NCBI GenBank assembly: GCA_944364705.1 | Contig: CALVWH010000130.1 | Location: 1-5,165, forward strand | Source: an uncultured Bacilli bacterium | Lineage (GTDB): Bacteria; Bacillota_I; Bacilli_A; RF39; UBA660 | Reading direction: 5' to 3' | Length of the DNA: 5,165 bases | Shown: piece after piece, positions 1-5,165 of the stretch | How the letters are laid out: every line of letters begins with the position of its first letter | Position numbering within the stretch: position 1 is the stretch's first letter | Program-made: the position numbers and the translations under genes | Notes under the pieces: generated by a model | Database searches by the model: none | What the model saw: the letters and a program-made list of their open reading frames with translations, nothing else | Told to the model about the DNA's origin: nothing

Positions 1-87
1 ATTAGAAATTATTACTATTTGGAGTTTAAAAAAGAAAAAGAAAAATTTTCTTACAGACTATGTAAAGGAGGTAAATCATATTCATGA
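1..87 (+). CDS. possible C-terminal end of an unidentified plus-strand gene
   Basis: A plus-strand frame is open from the first base to a TGA at 85-87 (28 codons, hydrophilic and Lys/Tyr-rich, ending in KGGKSYS). No minus-strand gene covers 1-81, so this may be the tail of a gene convergent with the minus-strand cluster, overlapping it by six bases. The frame is short enough to be open by chance in AT-rich DNA, and the peptide matches no family I recognise. The stop overlaps an ATG at 84 as ATGA, and a perfect AAAGGAGGT sits at 64-72, both typical of an operon junction. Sequence left of the window is needed to decide. This is a weak call. Confidence 0.22.
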   Translation: MRNYYYLEFKKEKEKFSYRLCKGGKSYS

Positions 88-381
88 ATGAAAAAAAGTG
101 TCATAAAAAGAAAAACGATGATAGAAGTTTGCAATCGATCCTAAAAAATGTGCTAGGAAAAGAAAAAGTAAATAAAGAAATTTCATTTTATCCGTAATTT
201 TAATCTTAAATACTTTTGCTAAAATATTTGGTATAAAAAGCAAAGGTATAATGGACAAACGAATTAACGTTCCATATAAATCTTTTTGCATAATGGTATA
301 AGCACTAAATAACAAGCTACCAAAAAAACAAGTTAAAATAAGAAATAGATTAAGATAAGTCACTAAAGTCGCTTTTTTCAT
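82..381 (-). CDS. small polytopic membrane protein, probably C-terminally truncated
   Basis: This 99-residue, Phe/Leu-rich protein has three likely membrane helices (about residues 7-30, 36-57 and 67-86), with a Lys-rich loop at 56-67. The start at 381 is supported by GGAG at 389-392 with a seven-base spacing. The start lies inside the end of rmuC (32-base overlap), which suggests translational coupling. The last residues read HFLGSIANFY followed by FYDTFFHS. This resembles, from memory, the conserved stretch of YjdF/DUF2238-like membrane proteins, where a short Asp-to-His motif (D...H) is followed by Ser-Gly and further helices. Here TGA comes directly after the HS, so the usual remainder appears to be missing. 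A run of seven T (91-97 on the plus strand as A) lies just before the stop. It could be a genuine short protein, a frameshifted gene or a rearranged fragment. Family assignment is tentative; its function is unknown. Confidence 0.68.
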   Translation of the reverse strand: MKKATLVTYLNLFLILTCFFGSLLFSAYTIMQKDLYGTLIRLSIIPLLFIPNILAKVFKIKITDKMKFLYLLFLFLAHFLGSIANFYHRFSFYDTFFHS

Positions 382-1435
382 TTAACGTCTCCATTTCTAC
401 ATTATTGATTGCATCAAATTTTTTTGTAATCTTCTCTGTTGTAGTATGAATATCTTTGACATCTTTATTCACGATTTCAATACTTTTTGATAATTTATCC
501 CAACGTTCTTTATAACGCTTAAATTCTACGGATAATAAGTTTAATTCTCTTTGAATTACTTTTGCATATTTATCTCTTTCCATATTTTTCATAATCACTT
601 GTAAGGTTGTTAATGTACTAATTAATGTCGTTGGTGAAGTAATCCATACTCTTTTTTTATAAGCATAATCAATAATATCATTATGATAAGCAGAAAGTTC
701 TGCAAAAATTGCTTCTGCCGGTAAAAACAAGATTGCTTGATCCGAAGTTACTCCTTTAATAATATATTTTTCACTAATCGCATCAATGTGTTTTTTCATA
801 TCTAAACGAAAGCTTTTTAAAGCTTCTTTTCGGTAAACTTCTGGTGTTTTTTTATCAACCATAATTCGATAATGTTCTAGTGGAAATTTGGAATCAATTC
901 CTACGAGTCCTAATGGTTCTGGTGCAAATAAGGCACAATCAACAATCGTATTATTTGGCAAAGAATATTGCATTTTATAAATTTTATCATTTTTTTCACC
1001 AAAGATATTGGCCATAATATTATATAAATTAACTTCTCCAAAAATTCCTCTTGTTTTTTTATCAGTTAAAATACTTTGCAACGAAACAATATCCGTTGAT
1101 AAAGATTCTATTTTCTTTTGCGCTTCATCAATTTTTGAAAGTCTTTCTAAGACGGAAGTAAACGTTTTATTTGTTTTTTCAAAATTTTCATCTAATCTCG
1201 TGTTTACTCGATCATTCATAAGTAAAAGTTTTTCTTCCATATTTTTGTTTATTTTTATAAATTCATCATTTAATTCTTTATTCATATCCACTTTAAAACT
1301 ATTTAATTCTTTTACGACGTTCATCTCTAATTTTCCTAAACGTTCGGTAATATTCGATTCATTTATATTTTTCGTAAGGGAAAAAATGGTTAGAATAAGA
1401 TTAATGATTAAAAGAACTAAGAGAATATATTCCAT
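350..1435 (-). CDS. rmuC: RmuC family DNA recombination protein
   Basis: This 361-residue protein has the RmuC layout. There is one N-terminal membrane anchor (residues 3-20), a long charged coiled-coil stalk (about 25-125), a core domain, and a second helical segment (about 285-345). Core signatures visible are TRGIFGEV at 128-135, a PD-(D/E)xK nuclease-like centre with Asp166 and the D-S-K at 181-183 followed by FPLEHY, the PAEAIFAE block at 239-246, and VWITSPTTL at 263-271. In E. coli, RmuC limits recombination at inverted repeats and is thought to act as a membrane-tethered nuclease; the biochemical role is less settled than the family assignment. The start at 1435 has only a weak site (GGGG at 1441-1444, five bases away) but gives the expected anchor. 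An intrinsic terminator lies upstream, so it probably has its own promoter. Its end overlaps the downstream membrane gene. Confidence 0.94.
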   Translation of the reverse strand: MEYILLVLLIINLILTIFSLTKNINESNITERLGKLEMNVVKELNSFKVDMNKELNDEFIKINKNMEEKLLLMNDRVNTRLDENFEKTNKTFTSVLERLSKIDEAQKKIESLSTDIVSLQSILTDKKTRGIFGEVNLYNIMANIFGEKNDKIYKMQYSLPNNTIVDCALFAPEPLGLVGIDSKFPLEHYRIMVDKKTPEVYRKEALKSFRLDMKKHIDAISEKYIIKGVTSDQAILFLPAEAIFAELSAYHNDIIDYAYKKRVWITSPTTLISTLTTLQVIMKNMERDKYAKVIQRELNLLSVEFKRYKERWDKLSKSIEIVNKDVKDIHTTTEKITKKFDAINNVEMETLNEKSDFSDLS

Positions 1436-1457
1436 AGGATCCCCACTTTCTTTTTTT

Positions 1458-1486
1458 AGTATAATATATTTAGAAAAAAAAAGAAA
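1458..1486 (-). promoter_or_regulatory. putative promoter of rmuC
   Basis: A TATACT -10 box (1458-1463 on the minus strand) lies between the rhodanese terminator and rmuC, 22 bases before the ATG. At a 17-base spacing the -35 region (1481-1486) reads TTTCTT, a poor match to TTGACA. It sits in the T-rich tract of the preceding terminator. The call rests mainly on the -10 box and on the need for a start site downstream of the terminator. Confidence 0.38.
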
Positions 1487-1518
1487 GAAAAAGTAAACTA
1501 AAATCTCTTAGTTTACTT
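1473..1518 (-). terminator. rho-independent terminator after the rhodanese gene
   Basis: On the minus strand an 11-base arm AAGTAAACTAA (1508-1518) pairs perfectly with TTAGTTTACTT (1491-1501) across a six-base GAGATT loop. A T-rich run with a few C residues follows (1473-1490). The stem is AT-rich, which is common in such genomes. Its first two bases are the last two of the rhodanese TAA stop, so termination is tightly joined to the end of the gene. The plus-strand side lacks a U-tract, so it looks one-directional. Confidence 0.85.
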
Positions 1519-1807
1519 AGTTTGACATAATCCACGCCTCGTATCCCCCTTGAATGTTATGTACTTTATATCCTTGTTTTTGTAAATATAAACATAATTT
1601 AATACTTTGAATCCCTTGTTCACAATAAAAATAATAATGATCTTCAAAATTTAAATATTTTTTTGGATAAAGAAGTAATTTATCCATAGGAATATGTTTT
1701 GAAGTAGGTATATGATTATTATTAAATTTTTCTACACTACGGATATCAATAATTTGGATTGTGCCTAGCATTTCTTTTAGTTTATCAATTGTAATGCTAG
1801 ATAACAT
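1517..1807 (-). CDS. single-domain rhodanese-like sulfurtransferase
   Basis: A 96-residue protein that is essentially one rhodanese domain, the usual size for stand-alone GlpE/YqhL-type members. Signatures are IIDIRSVEKF (19-28), the HIPTSKHIP stretch (32-40, matching the family's GHIPGA-type motif), an active-site loop CEQGIQS with the candidate catalytic Cys62, and the terminal GGYEAW (87-92). Such enzymes carry sulfur as a cysteine persulfide on Cys and pass it to acceptors such as thiols or sulfur-trafficking proteins; the partner here cannot be told. The loop has Gln67 where many homologues have Arg, so anion or substrate preference could differ. No signal peptide is visible; a cytoplasmic location is expected. 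The ATG at 1807 follows AGGGTGAT with a short spacing. It is 40 bases after the coupling-protein gene, with a likely promoter of its own and a terminator at its end. Confidence 0.92.
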   Translation of the reverse strand: MLSSITIDKLKEMLGTIQIIDIRSVEKFNNNHIPTSKHIPMDKLLLYPKKYLNFEDHYYFYCEQGIQSIKLCLYLQKQGYKVHNIQGGYEAWIMSN

Positions 1808-1823
1808 AACATCACCCTACTAT

Positions 1824-1851
1824 AGTATATGCAGGGATTTTATTTTGTCAT
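1824..1851 (-). promoter_or_regulatory. putative sigma-A-type promoter of the rhodanese gene
   Basis: On the minus strand ATGACA (1846-1851, five of six matches to TTGACA) and TATACT (1824-1829, five of six matches to TATAAT) are 16 bases apart. The -35 box contains the TGA stop codon of the upstream coupling-protein gene. Transcription would begin near 1817-1818, leaving a leader of about ten bases that is mostly the ribosome binding site. A perfect ten-base palindrome, TACTATAGTA (1818-1827), covers part of the -10 box and the probable start point. Read-through from the upstream operon is also possible because no terminator is seen between the genes. Confidence 0.5.
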
Positions 1852-4277
1852 TCATCTTCATCATAGAAGAAATCATCAAAGAATTGATCATCGGTAATTT
1901 CATCTTCTTGAATTTCTACTTTTGGAATGGATGTCTTTTTTTGTTCTTCCGTTTTTTCAGGATTTTCTTTTTCTGGAAGAACCGATTCTTTTATTTCTGT
2001 TTTTTCTAAAGGAACTGGTTTCTTTTCTTGTTTTGGTTCTTTCTTTGGTGTTTCTTCGATCACAGCTTCTACTACTGGTTCTTCTTTTTTCACAGGTTCG
2101 ATTGGTTTATTTTCTAAAATAACCGGAGCTTTGATTGGGTTAATTTCTTTATCTTCGATTATTTTCCTTTCTTTTTCTAAAGGTTCTGAAATACTTTCTT
2201 GATTTTTCTCTTCCGATTCGATTGGTTCTTCTTTTTTCCTTTTTTCTGGAATGATTGGAATAATTTCTTCTTCTTTTTCTTCTTTCTTTTCAATTTCAGA
2301 AGCTGCTTGTTTCTTTTCTTCGGCTTCTCTTTCTTGCCTTTCTTCTTCTTCAAGTTCGGCAATTTTGGCATCGATTCGTTTAATCAATTCATCGACATCC
2401 ACATTTCCATCACTTGGTTTTGATGGCATAATTCCAGAAAAAGGAGATGGTCCCATCGATGGGAATGGAGAAGCTTTTGGCATTCCAGGAAGTCCTCCCA
2501 TACCAGGAAAACTTCCCATTCCTGGCATCATAGGAGATGGTGTATTTCCTCCCATCATCTCTTTCATTTTTTCTTGTTTTTTTGTTTCTACATACCCTTT
2601 AATGTCAAAGACTTTTACTGGTTCTTTGACTCTTTGTGGATAAGTTGCTTTTGGATAACTTTTTCCCCAATTCATTTTAAAGTTTGGTGTTAATGTTGTT
2701 TTAAAAGGCATCATACGAATTCTTAAAACAATAATGTCCCATTGTTTTAATCTTTGTAAATCACTAACGGTTACTAAAGGCTGAGTTGCGACTTTTTCTC
2801 CTTCTTTTGCTTTTTCTTCTCCACACATTTTACTAATTTCTTCTAGTGCGGAAAGTTCGCTACTAATTAAGTATACAATGTTTCCACAGTTTCCTTTAAT
2901 CGTTTCTCCGTTTTCTTTTCCATAAACTTCATATAATTGAGCAAAGTTCTGAATAATAAAGTTAAATCGAATGTTTCTTGATCTTGCTGCAGTAACCATG
3001 GTCGTAACATCTTGAAGAGGTGGCATATTCGCAAACTCGTCTAGAATAAAGTTGGTACGATGTGGTAATTTTCCTCCACTTTCTTGAGCAACAGAAATTA
3101 AGGTTTCATAACATTGCTTCAAGAAAATGGTAACTAAAGAATGATAGGTTGTTTTTTCATCTTGAATAATAATGAAAACGGCGGTTTTATGTCTTCCGAT
3201 TTCTTTCATATCAAAATCGTTATGGCCTAACATTTCGGATAGATTTTCACGGGTTGCGAATAGTTTTATTTTTTGGCGAAAAACGGATAAGATAGATCCT
3301 TTGGTTTCATTTGGTGCATTAATGGTTGAAGATACATTAATATAAGCGGCAGAGGTTGGATCTTTAAAACTAAAATATTCTTTCATATAGGTAGATCCCA
3401 TAAACCGATCTTCTCCAACGGTAGTCATTAAATTGATACTATTTAAGTTGATTTGATCTTCGGTTGCATCTTCGAATAATGCTTGTGCAAGCCCAGCAAA
3501 ATAATCGGCAGAAGTTTTTTCCCAAAATGGATCTTGACTTTTTGAGTTTTTATCATACAAGATATTTAACGCTAAGTCATCTAAGATTTCGGTTGCTTTA
3601 TCTTGATTTCCTTCTTTATATAGTTGATAAGGTAACGAAAGTGGATTCCATGAATTTCCTTTTTGGGGATCTCTGAAGTTTAATAGAACAATTTGATATC
3701 CTTTTTCTTTTAGCATTTCTGCAGTATCTTCGTAAATTTCTCCTTTTGGATCGGTAATAATCATGGATTCCCCATGTTTTGATAAATTTTTAACCATTGG
3801 GAATACGGTGGTTTGTGTTTTACCAGCACCAGTGGAACCGATAATTAAGCTATGATATCCTCCATTATCGACCCAAACTTCTTTTTTATTCATAATTAAA
3901 GGTATTCCACCAGCTTCAATTTCATCAGCAGTTGGATCGATTTTTACAAGTTCTTTTTTCATTTCTTTTTCGGTTGCCCAACGAGCATATTTTTTATCTT
4001 TTTTTGCTCCTACTTCAAATCCAAAACCTTTTTCTTTGTTAAAAATACTAGAAGAAACACTGGTAATCAGAAAAATTAAAATAAGAATAAAGACAACCAT
4101 TACTTGTGGAAATTGATCTCCATTAAAAGCTAAAAATGGATTTAAACCAACAAGTCCTTCTCCGGCTGCAAAAGAAGTAACATTGGTTACTAGAATACAA
4201 CATAAATAAAAAAGAAAGATACTAAATACTACAAAAATAACCAAATCTTTACTTTCTATTTTTATTTTAAATTTCAT
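1848..4277 (-). CDS. VirD4/TraG-family type IV coupling protein with long charged C-terminal tail
   Basis: This is a membrane-anchored ATPase of the type IV coupling protein family, which brings DNA-protein substrates to a type IV secretion channel. Numbering is from the ATG at 4277 (809 residues). Two membrane helices lie at about 11-33 and 58-79. Walker A GSTGAGKT is at 147-154, DPKGE at 176-180, and an intervening all-alpha-domain region spans about 210-340. Walker B FILDEFAN is at 410-417, followed by the AARSRNIRF stretch (430-438) and IIQN (441-444) as in TraG/VirD4 proteins. The ATPase core ends near 560. Next come a Met/Pro/Gly-rich linker (about 573-615), a short helix-forming segment, and roughly 165 residues dominated by Glu, Lys and Pro, ending in a very acidic tip. 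An upstream GTG at 4286 is in frame, but it forms part of the GAGGTGA ribosome binding site, so ATG 4277 is preferred. Catalytic motifs are intact. Family is sure; whether it serves conjugation or effector secretion is not shown. Confidence 0.95.
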   Translation of the reverse strand: MKFKIKIESKDLVIFVVFSIFLFYLCCILVTNVTSFAAGEGLVGLNPFLAFNGDQFPQVMVVFILILIFLITSVSSSIFNKEKGFGFEVGAKKDKKYARWATEKEMKKELVKIDPTADEIEAGGIPLIMNKKEVWVDNGGYHSLIIGSTGAGKTQTTVFPMVKNLSKHGESMIITDPKGEIYEDTAEMLKEKGYQIVLLNFRDPQKGNSWNPLSLPYQLYKEGNQDKATEILDDLALNILYDKNSKSQDPFWEKTSADYFAGLAQALFEDATEDQINLNSINLMTTVGEDRFMGSTYMKEYFSFKDPTSAAYINVSSTINAPNETKGSILSVFRQKIKLFATRENLSEMLGHNDFDMKEIGRHKTAVFIIIQDEKTTYHSLVTIFLKQCYETLISVAQESGGKLPHRTNFILDEFANMPPLQDVTTMVTAARSRNIRFNFIIQNFAQLYEVYGKENGETIKGNCGNIVYLISSELSALEEISKMCGEEKAKEGEKVATQPLVTVSDLQRLKQWDIIVLRIRMMPFKTTLTPNFKMNWGKSYPKATYPQRVKEPVKVFDIKGYVETKKQEKMKEMMGGNTPSPMMPGMGSFPGMGGLPGMPKASPFPSMGPSPFSGIMPSKPSDGNVDVDELIKRIDAKIAELEEEERQEREAEEKKQAASEIEKKEEKEEEIIPIIPEKRKKEEPIESEEKNQESISEPLEKERKIIEDKEINPIKAPVILENKPIEPVKKEEPVVEAVIEETPKKEPKQEKKPVPLEKTEIKESVLPEKENPEKTEEQKKTSIPKVEIQEDEITDDQFFDDFFYDEDE
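1851..2360 (-). other. low-complexity Glu/Lys/Pro-rich tail region of the coupling protein
   Basis: The last ~170 codons of the coupling protein are strongly purine-rich on the coding strand, mostly GAA and AAA codons with Pro spacers. The chain begins with a Glu-rich helix-like run, continues as irregular EKKE, KPxE and PEK units, and closes with an Asp/Glu/Phe-rich tip. There is no exact long repeat. It should be disordered or helical and highly charged. Several apparent frames on either strand here are composition artefacts. Confidence 0.8.
2424..2555 (-). repeat. Met/Pro/Gly-rich linker with PGMG-type repeats in the coupling protein
   Basis: About 40 codons encode repeated short units such as PGMG, FPGMGG, LPGMP and SPFP, joining the ATPase core to the charged tail. 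The units are degenerate at DNA level. Such a segment is expected to be flexible and unstructured. It is unlike the rest of the protein in composition, but it stays in frame with no sign of a frameshift. Confidence 0.7.
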
Positions 4278-4290
4278 GTTTTTCACCTCT
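4278..4290 (-). promoter_or_regulatory. ribosome binding site that decides the coupling-protein start
   Basis: On the minus strand the sequence between the upstream TAA (4290-4292) and ATG 4277 is GAGGTGAAAAAC. GAGGTGA (4283-4289) is a seven-base match to the consensus AGGAGGTGA, placed five bases before the ATG. The GTG at 4286 lies inside this site and has no separate site upstream of it, so it is very unlikely to be the start used. Confidence 0.75.
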
Positions 4291-5096
4291 TAACATGTTA
4301 ACAACATTTCATAATCTTTATCTTTTGGTCCATAAAGCATATGGCAAGTTCCATTATTGCTATAATATTCACACCCAAAAATCAAGGAGTCTTTCTCAGT
4401 TTCATTAATATTAATTACATTATGTAAATAAGGCACGCATATGTCGTAGATTTCATCAACATTTCGAATGCTAGAATATAATATTTTATAGCGACCACCA
4501 TTGTTTTCAAAAATAATGGAAAAAGCATTAGAATAAGACTCGCTTGAATCAAAAGCATTACTAATCATATAAATTTCTTCTACTTCTCCATCGTGATCAT
4601 AATCGATGTTTACTTGTTTTTGATATACATTGGTTAAATCGGCTTGCACTTGTACTTCATTTAATATTTGTTTTACTGGGGTATTATCTTCGATGTTTTG
4701 AACCGAAAATGTACGAACAGAAATTGGAATATCACTATGAATTCCAAGCAAACGATTTCCAGATTCTGGGTTATAATAATTTACTTTTTTTCCATTTTCT
4801 TTTTGAAAAATATTGTAGCCCATAATATAACGATTATGTAGCATATAATAATCTCCAATATAAGCATTATTATCATATAATTGATAAAGGGTATCATCGT
4901 CAGTGGAAGAAGGGCTCGTTTTGCTCCATAACTTATCATAATAGTTTATTTTGGTATCAGGATTAAGCAAAAGAGAAAATCCACCTTCTGGGTTTTGTTT
5001 TTCTTCGGTATCTTTTGTAAAGATAAGTACTATTATAGCATAAATTCCAATAACTGCAAGAAAAATAAGTAAAGTTCTTTTTTGTTTTTTTGTCAT
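4290..5096 (-). CDS. single-span membrane-anchored protein of unknown function, operon partner of the coupling protein
   Basis: I do not recognise a family. The 268-residue protein begins with a Lys/Arg-rich segment (MTKKQKR) and one hydrophobic helix (about 8-27), then a mostly polar, Tyr/Asn-rich domain predicted to lie outside the cell. There is no Cys lipobox at the helix end, so this is an anchor rather than a lipoprotein signal. Residues 165-174 read DYDHDGEVEE, a DxDxDG loop like the calcium-binding loops of FG-GAP/VCBS or EF-hand proteins, followed by a hydrophobic strand. The last 50 residues hold four cysteines (220, 242, 251, 268); 242 and 251 are close enough for a disulfide-closed loop. 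The ATG at 5096 follows AAGGTGG with a seven-base spacing and overlaps the previous gene by four bases. The coupling-protein ATG follows the stop by 12 bases. The tight spacing suggests a shared role at the membrane, but this is inference. Confidence 0.85.
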   Translation of the reverse strand: MTKKQKRTLLIFLAVIGIYAIIVLIFTKDTEEKQNPEGGFSLLLNPDTKINYYDKLWSKTSPSSTDDDTLYQLYDNNAYIGDYYMLHNRYIMGYNIFQKENGKKVNYYNPESGNRLLGIHSDIPISVRTFSVQNIEDNTPVKQILNEVQVQADLTNVYQKQVNIDYDHDGEVEEIYMISNAFDSSESYSNAFSIIFENNGGRYKILYSSIRNVDEIYDICVPYLHNVININETEKDSLIFGCEYYSNNGTCHMLYGPKDKDYEMLLTC

Positions 5097-5165
5097 CCTT
5101 TTACCACCTTATAATAATGTATTTGATTTCCTTTATTTCCATAAGTTGCGAATAAATCGGTACTA
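5093..5165 (-). CDS. C-terminal end of an unidentified upstream gene (partial)
   Basis: Only the last 23 codons are present, running in from the right edge and ending in a TGA that overlaps the next gene's ATG as ATGA. The visible peptide contains ATYGNKGNQIHYYK and ends in KVVKG. It is too short to assign to a family. Another frame of the same strand is also open to a TAA at 5101-5103, but the four-base overlap and the more protein-like composition favour this one. If correct, it is the first visible member of the operon with the anchored protein and the coupling protein. Confidence 0.5.
   Translation of the reverse strand, partial: STDLFATYGNKGNQIHYYKVVKG

Noticed and set aside
80..89. Ten-base palindrome ATTCATGAAT at the end of the short membrane gene, as a recombination site
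   Set aside because: A single short AT-rich palindrome with no partner copy or recombinase in the window is not evidence for a site.
84..197. 37-codon plus-strand ORF with ATGA overlap, as a confident gene
   Set aside because: It is antisense to a Phe-rich membrane protein, and the complement of Phe codons is Lys-rich, so a hydrophilic Lys-rich shadow is expected. It is kept as a finding, not as an annotated gene.
1008..1496. Plus-strand frame of 162 codons across rmuC
   Set aside because: It is antisense to a well-supported rmuC, has a Ser/Phe/Ile-rich composition typical of a shadow frame, and runs through the terminator and rmuC promoter region.
82..1850. Use of the UGA-as-tryptophan code
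   Set aside because: All tryptophans in the supported genes are TGG, and reading through the TGA stops adds only short, non-conserved tails (eight codons for the membrane gene).
1922..2643. Several open frames on both strands over the coupling-protein tail
   Set aside because: The Glu/Lys-rich purine-biased tail leaves few stops in other frames; the products are low-complexity Phe/Ser/Leu or Lys runs with no domain signature.
4284..4286. GTG as the start of the coupling protein
   Set aside because: It is part of the GAGGTGA ribosome binding site that is properly spaced for the ATG at 4277.
4290..4301. Perfect 12-base palindrome TTAACATGTTAA at the end of the anchored-protein gene
   Set aside because: It has no loop or U-tract, lies over the last codons and stop, and can arise from AT-rich codon choice; no regulatory role can be supported.
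1..5165. CRISPR array, tRNA, rRNA, insertion sequence or attachment site
   Set aside because: No regularly spaced repeats, no cloverleaf or rRNA-like stretch, no transposase or integrase, and no paired terminal repeats were seen by eye.

Overview
The window is AT-rich and densely coded. Nearly all the convincing genes lie on the minus strand, so transcription runs from the right edge towards the left. Base composition, strong GGAGG-type ribosome binding sites and the gene families point to a low-GC Gram-positive lineage (Bacillota, or a Mycoplasmatota-like uncultured gut clade). That lineage assignment is inference. Every tryptophan in the well-supported genes is TGG, and the coupling-protein gene ends in TGA just before the next promoter, so UGA acts as a stop here and the genome does not use the Mycoplasma code.

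Right to left: (1) the last codons of an unidentified gene (5093-5165) overlap the next gene by four bases (ATGA). (2) A 268-residue single-span membrane-anchored protein follows, with a DxDxDG acidic loop and clustered cysteines (4290-5096). (3) Twelve bases later comes a VirD4/TraG-family type IV coupling ATPase of about 809 residues. It carries a Met/Pro/Gly-rich linker and a very long Glu/Lys/Pro-rich C-terminal tail (1848-4277). These three look like one operon whose promoter lies outside the window. (4) A putative promoter embedded in the end of the coupling-protein gene drives a 96-residue single-domain rhodanese (1517-1807), which ends in a clear intrinsic terminator. (5) Immediately after it, rmuC (350-1435) appears to have its own weak promoter. 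Its end overlaps by 32 bases a short polytopic membrane protein (82-381) that looks cut off at its C-terminus.

The coupling protein and the anchored protein before it would be expected to work at the membrane in moving DNA or protein. The rest of a type IV channel, a relaxase, an integrase or att sites are not in this window. RmuC and the rhodanese are ordinary chromosomal-type genes, so the boundary between a possible mobile or secretion module and chromosomal backbone may lie near 1810-1850. At the far left edge the plus strand has its own weak coding signs: an open frame ending at 87, a perfect AAAGGAGGT, and an ATGA-coupled 37-codon ORF. These compete with the end of the truncated membrane gene.
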